Source: Neisseriales bacterium (GTDB lineage Bacteria > Pseudomonadota > Gammaproteobacteria > Burkholderiales > UBA11063). Taken from it: 14,138 nt of DNA. The notes under the pieces are model-generated. The model did no database searches. It saw only the letters and a list, made by a program, of their open reading frames with translations, and was not told the origin of the DNA. Location: NCBI GenBank assembly GCA_003538525.1, contig DPRZ01000118.1, positions 1-14,138 on the forward strand, in the 5' to 3' direction. Positions 8,272 to 14,138 of the stretch are shown piece by piece. Within the stretch, counting starts at the first letter, position 1; every line of letters begins with the position of its first letter. A program made the translations under genes and the position numbers.

Positions 8272-11200
8272 TTATAACTTATTCATAACGTACTCATCAT
8301 ACTGTTTTTTATTCTCCTCAGTTTTCAAACGATACCAAAGAATTATTTCAACTAAATCGAATTTAAAACTCGATTCACGGTTTTCAAACAAGATAGCATT
8401 AAATTTTTTCTTAGGTTGTAATTTATTATACAATATGTACCATTCTCCATTAATACTACCCGTAAAAGTTAATTCGGCACATTCAACAACATTACACTCA
8501 TTCCCGTCCTTAACACCACTAACAGACAGTCGTAGTACGTTCTTTGTTACCTTAACATGATACTTCGGATTACGATCGTCGTCAGGTTTTATTTCCTCTA
8601 GCCACAGCTGGTCATCAAGGACAACATCTAGTGATAGCTCGCGCTCGCTAGTGAATTTTGCAAGAAAAGTCTTCTCTAGTTTATCGACTGGGTACAAAAC
8701 TTTGATTTTTGGTTCAATTCCACCTTTAGGGGGTTCACTATTGGTTTTACTATTGGTTTCACTATTGCGTTTTTGAATTCCATCCTCTTTCTCATTAATC
8801 TGTTGACCATGATCTGAGTTTTCTGCGCTATTGCTAATAGAATTGTTGAGCACTCTTCCTTTGTCTGGAGTTGCAGTGGCCTCGTTTGAAGTAATCTTCT
8901 CAGGGTTTTGCATAATATCACTATCATTGCTAGATTTTGTCGTGCTTTCAATGCTAAAATTTTCCTTTTTTTCGTCGGAACTCCACTTTTTATCGGCATC
9001 TATCCGCACGTTTTCTGATGAAATAGGTAGCTCTTTCATAGTTCCCACCTTAAGTTTATCTTCCTGCTGCTCGTTATCTACTTCATCTTTATTGTTGTTC
9101 TGCTGAGACAGCTGCGGCTCTGTCTTGGTTTCTTTATTGAAGCTCGTCGTCACCGAGGGATTGCTAAGCTCTTCATTTATCTTAATCACCGAAGGCTTGC
9201 TAAGCTCTTCATTACTCTTAATCAACTTAATCAACTTAATCAACTTAATCAATTCATCAAAATCTTCATTTACATTAGTCTTATCTGGTCTCTCCTTTTC
9301 AGCTTCTCTCTTCATTACAATCAGTAATCGAAGAAACTGCATACCTTTTTCTTTATCAAGATTGCTTTTTGACAGATACTGATAAAATGACTTGAGCTCT
9401 TCATAGCACGCAGTAATGGAATTCCGATAGGTCTCGGCTTTAAATCGGCAAAAGTACTTTAGATATTCTTCATTCATCAACAATTCAAAAAGTTTACGGT
9501 ACTTTTCAAGCTGCCCATAAAGAAATGGTAATCGTTCAATCGCACAATAGACAATTTGAGGTGGCCGATCATCAGAACCTTTTGTTTTTTTTGCTTTGCG
9601 CGCAGGCAAGTTAAAGGTTAAATCTTGATAAAAACGTTTTTCAAAAAACGTGATCATCCGGCTGTGGTTAACTTCGTAATTTGCTTTGCGGAAATTCAGA
9701 CTTCCCAACTCAATAACTGCTTGGCGAAAAAATTCATCTTCGATAATTAATTTTCCAATACTGGAGCTATCAGATTGCTTGATAACAATATATTTGGCAA
9801 AGTGATTTTTAATTCTCAGCCATAGCGCCAGAGGTAATTGCTCTTGTCGCTGATAAAAATCATGACTGACATTACGCATTACATCTTCATCATAAGAGAG
9901 AATCTCTATTAGGTCTTCCTCGTCAATTCCATAATGACCACAACAGGCAATTGCGCTTAGCGATCGTTCAATCAAATAGTGATTGTTGTGATGATGTTTT
10001 TTAGACAGTTGCTGAATTACACGATAATGCAAGTCAACCAGCTCATCGCCGCTTTTATCGATTTCAAAAACCAGTGCATCTAATGGATCAATTTCATAGG
10101 AACGCACAAATGAAAATTCATGTCGCAAAATTTTTTCGTATTCTTTACCAGAATCACGATTACCAAGAATATTTTCACTGAATTTCTTCCGCTTCTTTAA
10201 GCCTTTAACTTCATCATCAAAGAAAATATCTTTACTTTGGTTTGAATCTTGCTGATCTGTCCCACTACCCTTACTTTTGTCTGAATCTTGCTGATCATCA
10301 AATAAAAGTTTCCTTATATTCCAAGACTTTTCAATATCACCCTTTAGCCGCTTATAAATTTCCGTATGCCACGTGTCAATCGTTACGAGCTCAGATTCAG
10401 AGGACTTAGGTTTATTCAGATTTATGTAAGTATTATCGAAACAGTCTTGATAATCTGTCATAAATTGCTTAACACTGGCATCTTCACCAGTGGTTTGTTT
10501 AAACCTGAATACGGGTATTTTATTAATCAAACCATCCCGATACCAAGTCCTGAGATCAAGTTCATCTAGATTAAGATAAGGATAGTTCTTAATAGGGAGG
10601 TTTTTACGAATGTAATATTCATCATGTGTCATGTGCTTCGTGTAGTATTTCTCAATGTCACACTTGTGGTTGTTAAATTCATCCTTGTTCCCCTTCCTGA
10701 GATGGAGAACTGCAGGCAGGGTCTGAATAGCAGTTGTAACTTCCCAAGCCGTGGCAGTTTTTATTAATTGCGGGTTCTTTGCCTGTATAACGCCAATCAG
10801 TTTCTGGGAAATTTCCAACCAAGCTATACTTTCTTTACGAATAGCGAAGATGTCACCCTCATGAAATATTCTGGGCTGAAGTACCCATTCATTCTTATAG
10901 TTATCTTTTTTATAAATAATGTGAAAAGATTCATTTTCTTCCAGATAAAAATGTACCTCTTCAATCTCTTTAATGGCTGGTTCAATTTTATAGCACACTG
11001 ACTTAAGAAACAGCACTACATCACTTACGGGAGGGGCTCCCTCTTCATTATTTTTACTTTGGTTACTATTTTCATCTAATTCACCGATGTTTTCTTGTTC
11101 CTGGTTTTTATGATACTGTTCATTATGCGAACTATCGTGATTAGACTCCCATGCTACCGCTGGAGCAGTTAAATCTAAACGATTCTTAATGGAACTAATC

Positions 11201-11616
11201 GGTTCAGGGTGTTTAACCACCTTATTTTCATCGCTATCAACTTTAACGGTCTGACCATTAACCTTATCACCAGTAAAGGCCTGGGCAAAAATTTTTTTAA
11301 ACTCGTCGTGCGCAATTTGTGGTGGTAACATGTTTTGACCAAAGCCACTATCTGCTAACAGGAGTAAAAAATTCGGCTCTAAGGACTGAGATCGACAATT
11401 AATGACTTCCTGTCGACAAATATCTAGTGTCTGGTGTGAGTATGAGGCGCGATCGTCAACTGACCAGCGCATATCAATTACCTGAAATTGCATTCGCCTA
11501 TTCTGACAGTATCTTTTGAGTTGTGGATATACATATTGCGCCAACAAATCTCTTTCATCTTTGAGGTTCGCAAAAGTTGAAGAGATAAATAAGCGAAACG
11601 TATTTGGATTAATCAT
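8272..11616 (-). CDS. Large DUF4062 protein with STAND-like flanks but no NACHT ATPase core
   Basis: Probably the central sensor or effector. Residues 7-110 are a DUF4062 domain: FRLFISSTFANLKDERDLL (7-25), VIDMRWSV (47-54), TLDICRQEVINCR (63-75) and NFLLLLADSGFG (82-93), as at the N-terminus of NACHT-STAND proteins such as TEP1/NWD types. Residues 286-370 (ATAWEVTTAIQ, VLHLRKG) fit the connector usual in that family. HEFSFVRSYEIDPLDAL (499-515) fits the segment that normally precedes NACHT, and RSLSAIACCGHYGIDEEDLIE (551-571) with LPLALWLRIKNHFAKYI (594-610) fits the winged helix that normally follows it. The roughly 150-200-residue P-loop core expected between them is absent. Residues 780-965 are low-complexity (K/E/S/N/Q-rich) with in-frame repeats, and 968-1098 form a beta-rich domain I do not recognise. 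The start lies 6 bp after the upstream stop with only a weak ribosome site, suggesting coupling. Confidence 0.85.
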   Translation of the reverse strand: MINPNTFRLFISSTFANLKDERDLLAQYVYPQLKRYCQNRRMQFQVIDMRWSVDDRASYSHQTLDICRQEVINCRSQSLEPNFLLLLADSGFGQNMLPPQIAHDEFKKIFAQAFTGDKVNGQTVKVDSDENKVVKHPEPISSIKNRLDLTAPAVAWESNHDSSHNEQYHKNQEQENIGELDENSNQSKNNEEGAPPVSDVVLFLKSVCYKIEPAIKEIEEVHFYLEENESFHIIYKKDNYKNEWVLQPRIFHEGDIFAIRKESIAWLEISQKLIGVIQAKNPQLIKTATAWEVTTAIQTLPAVLHLRKGNKDEFNNHKCDIEKYYTKHMTHDEYYIRKNLPIKNYPYLNLDELDLRTWYRDGLINKIPVFRFKQTTGEDASVKQFMTDYQDCFDNTYINLNKPKSSESELVTIDTWHTEIYKRLKGDIEKSWNIRKLLFDDQQDSDKSKGSGTDQQDSNQSKDIFFDDEVKGLKKRKKFSENILGNRDSGKEYEKILRHEFSFVRSYEIDPLDALVFEIDKSGDELVDLHYRVIQQLSKKHHHNNHYLIERSLSAIACCGHYGIDEEDLIEILSYDEDVMRNVSHDFYQRQEQLPLALWLRIKNHFAKYIVIKQSDSSSIGKLIIEDEFFRQAVIELGSLNFRKANYEVNHSRMITFFEKRFYQDLTFNLPARKAKKTKGSDDRPPQIVYCAIERLPFLYGQLEKYRKLFELLMNEEYLKYFCRFKAETYRNSITACYEELKSFYQYLSKSNLDKEKGMQFLRLLIVMKREAEKERPDKTNVNEDFDELIKLIKLIKLIKSNEELSKPSVIKINEELSNPSVTTSFNKETKTEPQLSQQNNNKDEVDNEQQEDKLKVGTMKELPISSENVRIDADKKWSSDEKKENFSIESTTKSSNDSDIMQNPEKITSNEATATPDKGRVLNNSISNSAENSDHGQQINEKEDGIQKRNSETNSKTNSEPPKGGIEPKIKVLYPVDKLEKTFLAKFTSERELSLDVVLDDQLWLEEIKPDDDRNPKYHVKVTKNVLRLSVSGVKDGNECNVVECAELTFTGSINGEWYILYNKLQPKKKFNAILFENRESSFKFDLVEIILWYRLKTEENKKQYDEYVMNKL
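8734..8769. repeat. Three 12-bp tandem units in the DUF4062 gene
   Basis: TTCACTATTGGT, TTTACTATTGGT and TTCACTATTGCG lie head to tail and encode repeated TNS/SE/SK residues (about 951-962) at the end of the low-complexity linker. Units are multiples of three, so copy changes alter linker length only. Confidence 0.65.
9151..9222. repeat. Two 36-bp direct repeats in the DUF4062 gene
   Basis: Units at 9151-9186 and 9187-9222 match at 32 of 36 positions and abut directly. They encode the protein repeat NEELSKPSV / NEELSNPSV with the following IKI/T residues. The unit is twelve codons, so the duplication is in frame. It overlaps the start of the adjacent 9-bp array. Confidence 0.8.
9217..9252. 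repeat. Four perfect 9-bp tandem copies (CTTAATCAA) in the DUF4062 gene
   Basis: CTTAATCAA occurs four times without interruption and encodes LIK three times over in the stretch ELIKLIKLIKLIKS (788-801). Perfect copies imply recent slippage. Because nine is a multiple of three, gain or loss of units would lengthen or shorten an amphipathic helix or linker rather than switch the gene off. Confidence 0.9.
10232..10296. repeat. 39-bp-period direct repeat in the DUF4062 gene
   Basis: A 26-bp segment at 10232-10257 recurs at 10271-10296 with 24 of 26 matches. It encodes the repeated DQQDS-x-x-SK unit (about 441-462) in the linker just before the segment that normally precedes NACHT. The spacing is thirteen codons, so the frame is kept. 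Confidence 0.7.
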
Positions 11617-11622
11617 GGATAT

Positions 11623-12096
11623 TTACTCTTGTTCCATCGCCAATTCGCGAGAGGTTCGGCGATACTCGGTATGAAATTTAGTCAACATTAGGTCATAAAA
11701 CTCAAGTGCAGCAAGAAATTGCTCTTTATTCAGAGGAACAAAGAGTAATTGCTCAAAACGAAAATCACAACATGAATCGATGTAAATGGATACGCAATTA
11801 TATTTCCTTAGAAAATCAGTAACAAATGCCTGCTTGAAAAGGAAACTTTCAGTAAAATCATTCAAATAAGTTGACAGTTTAATAAAACTAACGTTACTGT
11901 CCATTTCTAAAAATACAATTTGCTGCGGGCTATGTTTAAGACAAAATGAGAAAGCCCCTCTGTATTCAGTTTGTTCAACATCCTGCAAGGATTCCAACAA
12001 TGTGGTATTTGTATTGGCATAGCGTTCTTCTGGATCGTAATATCCATACTCCAATAATGATTCCAAAATTTCTTCAATATCTTGTTTTTTTTGCAT
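11623..12096 (-). CDS. Small GYYDPE-motif protein
   Basis: A 157-residue protein paralogous to the product of 7719-8222. The first helix (7-17) ends in GYYDPEERYA (18-27); strands follow at about 48-63 and 69-78, then a helix (FVTDFLRKYN, 91-100), strands ending in LLFVPLNKE (117-125) and a last helix with LEFYDLM (131-137). This order resembles YbjN or type III secretion chaperone folds, which bind other proteins; that is inference. It has no signal peptide, membrane helix or catalytic motif that I can see. The gene lies 20 bp after the Lon stop and only 6 bp before the DUF4062 start. It has no clear Shine-Dalgarno sequence of its own. Position suggests a dedicated partner of the DUF4062 protein or an adaptor presenting it to the Lon protease. 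Confidence 0.83.
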   Translation of the reverse strand: MQKKQDIEEILESLLEYGYYDPEERYANTNTTLLESLQDVEQTEYRGAFSFCLKHSPQQIVFLEMDSNVSFIKLSTYLNDFTESFLFKQAFVTDFLRKYNCVSIYIDSCCDFRFEQLLFVPLNKEQFLAALEFYDLMLTKFHTEYRRTSRELAMEQE

Positions 12097-12116
12097 ATAT
12101 TATTCGCTAATACTTA

Positions 12117-13961
12117 TTATTTAATCTCATTAATTTCCTGAGGATAACCGTTTGCATCTTGATAATGGTGCTTATAGGTACATTTAGATTGATTTGGGTG
12201 CAGCCAAGAAATATTGGCAGTTTTTGACTGGTGTTTGAACAACTTTTCACCGCATAAGGAACAATGCCAGTCAAAATTGTCAAACACCAAGCTAATTAAT
12301 TCAAACAAATTGTCCACTAATGTAATGTCTATTGATTTGAAGTATTCCTGCGGTACATCTTTTTGATTTTGTTTACTCAAATAAATTTTTTTCAATTCAT
12401 TCTGAATACAAGCTTCTACTTTGAAATTAACCCCTCCAATTGGCGTAATAGAACCATCCAATTCAACTGCACCACTCATTGCAACTTCATCGCTAACCGG
12501 ACGGCGTAAAATTTCGGACAACATGGCAATCACATAAACAACTCCCGCCGAGGCTCCGTCTTTTTTGATCGCAGCATTATGCGAGTGAATCACAAAATCA
12601 CTGCAACTTAAAAGGTGTGGTTCAATTCCAAAACACCTGTAATTGGCGCGAATGAAATTATAAGCCGTTTTAGCCGCATCCTGTGGCTCATCCAGCATCT
12701 GACCAGTAAATTCAATTGCACCACTTCCATTAGGAATAATACGACAGGTTATATCGCCAACTTTTCCGGCAATCTCAGAAAAAACTCCCAAACTATGAAC
12801 AGTACCAATCCGTCCAACTTTAAGTGGCTTAACCTTAAATGAATCATTAATTTGCTTACGGAATTCTTCAAGTTTAGAGACTCCAAGCCTGTCAATAACC
12901 CATTCTTTGGTGATTAGGAGATGGTTCAAATGATTACGTTCTAATTCAGCTGCGGCTTTAATCAACATTCTTTCCAAAGCCTTAGCTACTTCACGAATAC
13001 CACCTTCTTTTTCACCGACCTCATTTATCTGCAAGCTTTCTACTAGATAATTAATCGCCTCATCTGAGATTTCTAACATCTCGCTAAGATGAAACTCCTT
13101 AATCTTATTTGGAAGGATATGTCGTTTGCTAATTGTGAATTTTTCAAACAAGCTGTAATCTTTAATTTCCACCATCGTCAGACGGCTACGTAATGCTTCT
13201 GGAATTTTTTGAATTGAATTAGCCGTAAATAAAAAAGTTGCTTGAGAAATATCTAACTCAACATCCAAAAATAAATCTCTGAATACATTATTTTGGCTAG
13301 AATCGCAAATCCCTAATAATGTGTCACTAGTAGATCCATAACGGTCATCACTGGCTAGTTTATCCACTTCATCAAAGACAAAAATAGGATTCATACATTT
13401 AGACTCCAGCAATCCACGTACAATATAACCAACGTCTGCATTCTTGTAAACGAAATCCGTGCCAATAATATTGCTCGGGGACTTTCCTGTCATATTAATG
13501 AAATAAATTGGCACTGTCAAGGCACTAGCAATGGCTTTCAAAAAAGTAGTTTTGCCAACGCCTGGCGCACCATAAAGACACATAAATGGAAGCTTAACTT
13601 CTCCACGATATTTTGCAGCCTGCAATGTTTCTAAAATTACAGATTTAGCCGAATCCATGCCATAATGAGATTTATTCAAAGCCTCTTCAATTTCCAGAAT
13701 ATTTTGATTATATTTTGCGATAACTCCATAAGGCAGATTTTTAAGAGTTTTAATTTTAAGTTTAAGCCTTTCATTACCATCACTATCCATCTCTTGCAAT
13801 TCATCAAGATAAGTCTGAATTTTTACTGGAAGTTGCGCTTTTTCCACTTTAGAATCACTCAACCACGAAAGTAACTCCTCATCAGATTTATCCGAAGTTA
13901 TTTTTCCCGCTAGTAACTCTGCCATTACCTTCTTGATTGATGCTAAATTACTTACTGTCAT
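12117..13961 (-). CDS. Short Lon-type ATP-dependent protease with C-terminal Cys/His finger
   Basis: A cytoplasmic AAA+ serine protease that should unfold and degrade specific proteins. Walker A GAPGVGKT is at 131-138, Walker B IFVFDEVD at 193-200, sensor-1 N248, a likely arginine finger in ALRSRL (256-261) and sensor-2 GGIR at 320-323. The protease domain has the Lon dyad: Ser471 in DGASAG (468-473) and Lys514 in PIGGVNFK (507-514). At 614 residues it is much shorter than housekeeping Lon (about 780): the usual N-terminal substrate-binding domain is replaced by about 95 helical residues. No membrane helix is present, so it is not LonB. After the protease domain comes a tail with C567, C570, H577, H588, C594 and H598, probably a zinc finger. 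It is the first gene of the right block, with GAAAGG 8 bases before the ATG at 13961. Confidence 0.93.
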   Translation of the reverse strand: MTVSNLASIKKVMAELLAGKITSDKSDEELLSWLSDSKVEKAQLPVKIQTYLDELQEMDSDGNERLKLKIKTLKNLPYGVIAKYNQNILEIEEALNKSHYGMDSAKSVILETLQAAKYRGEVKLPFMCLYGAPGVGKTTFLKAIASALTVPIYFINMTGKSPSNIIGTDFVYKNADVGYIVRGLLESKCMNPIFVFDEVDKLASDDRYGSTSDTLLGICDSSQNNVFRDLFLDVELDISQATFLFTANSIQKIPEALRSRLTMVEIKDYSLFEKFTISKRHILPNKIKEFHLSEMLEISDEAINYLVESLQINEVGEKEGGIREVAKALERMLIKAAAELERNHLNHLLITKEWVIDRLGVSKLEEFRKQINDSFKVKPLKVGRIGTVHSLGVFSEIAGKVGDITCRIIPNGSGAIEFTGQMLDEPQDAAKTAYNFIRANYRCFGIEPHLLSCSDFVIHSHNAAIKKDGASAGVVYVIAMLSEILRRPVSDEVAMSGAVELDGSITPIGGVNFKVEACIQNELKKIYLSKQNQKDVPQEYFKSIDITLVDNLFELISLVFDNFDWHCSLCGEKLFKHQSKTANISWLHPNQSKCTYKHHYQDANGYPQEINEIK

Positions 13962-14027
13962 AATAATTGCCTTTCAAAACCACATAACTCCATGGTTACG
14001 CCTATCATTACCACTCACCATTAAATC

Positions 14028-14055
14028 AGTATATTTTATTAATTAGAGATGCTAA
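14028..14055 (-). promoter_or_regulatory. Candidate sigma70-type promoter of the right operon
   Basis: On the minus strand TTAGCA (14050-14055) and TATACT (14028-14033) are separated by 16 bp. They would start transcription near 14021, about 60 bases before the Lon ATG. The -10 is good (5 of 6), the -35 fair. No gene is visible from 13962 to the right edge on either strand, so this is the natural place for an operon promoter. Confidence 0.35.
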
Positions 14056-14138
14056 CGCACCCCGTCACTTTTTGTATGCTTAAACCATTTAATAAGCCTC
14101 AACGCGACAAGTATCTGTAGATATAATCTTGAGCAGTA

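Noticed and set aside
8676..8999. Alternative minus-strand frame of 107 codons within the DUF4062 gene
   Set aside because: It overlaps a gene with clear domains on both sides, and its composition follows the repeats (KPIVKPIV); no ribosome site was found.
9151..9252. Regular 36-bp repeats that might suggest a CRISPR array
   Set aside because: The repeats abut with no spacers, are imperfect, and lie in frame within a gene.
8831..9382. Plus-strand reading frames opposite the DUF4062 gene, rich in Leu/Ser
   Set aside because: They are antisense reflections of the low-complexity repeat-bearing linker of the real gene.
10140..10167. GNRDSGKE (residues 485-492) of the DUF4062 protein resembles a Walker A motif
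   Set aside because: The final Ser/Thr is a glutamate, no hydrophobic strand precedes it, and no Walker B follows. It lies in a charged linker before the expected NACHT position, so it is most likely chance.
13962..14138. Possible RNA gene, attachment site or divergent gene at the right edge
   Set aside because: No tRNA-like fold, no integrase, and no open frame with a ribosome site; only a candidate promoter is supported.

Overview
The window is an AT-rich stretch (low GC throughout) with very dense protein coding. Every gene I can support lies on the minus strand, so transcription runs from right to left. Good GGAG/AAGG-type ribosome sites and the protein families suggest an AT-rich Gram-negative bacterium, possibly a gammaproteobacterium. 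The sequence alone does not fix the taxon. I see no rRNA, tRNA, CRISPR array, transposase or integrase.

Right block (about 13961 to 4265): seven genes in tight order, with gaps of 6 to 49 bp and two overlaps, look like one operon. The order is (1) a short ATP-dependent Lon-type protease with a cysteine/histidine tail, (2) a small protein with a GYYDPE motif, (3) a 1114-residue DUF4062 protein that keeps the flanks of a NACHT-STAND architecture but has no recognisable NACHT ATPase core, (4) a second GYYDPE protein paralogous to gene 2, (5) a third small protein of possibly similar fold, (6) a membrane protein with two Rossmann/TrkA-N-like domains and a C-terminal RyR-like region, and (7) a Nudix hydrolase. 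A candidate promoter sits at 14028-14055.

Left block (about 3921 to 1): after some 270-330 bp holding the tail of a decayed ankyrin-repeat gene, there is an ankyrin/double CbxX-type AAA+ ATPase, a multi-pass membrane protein with a lysine-rich tail, a protein of unknown function and the first 51 codons of another unknown gene. Whether this block belongs functionally with the right block is unproven, but the strand is the same and no other gene lies between them.

Interpretation: Lon, a DUF4062/STAND-like protein, RyR plus TrkA-N in a membrane protein, and Nudix are all families found repeatedly in prokaryotic conflict and nucleotide-signalling islands. The inferred picture is a multi-component defence or stress-response system. 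A nucleotide signal would be sensed by the Rossmann/RyR membrane protein and cleared by the Nudix enzyme. The DUF4062 protein would be the sensor or effector, with small chaperone-like partners, and Lon and CbxX ATPases would do regulated proteolysis or remodelling. The domain calls are mostly firm; the system-level function is inference.
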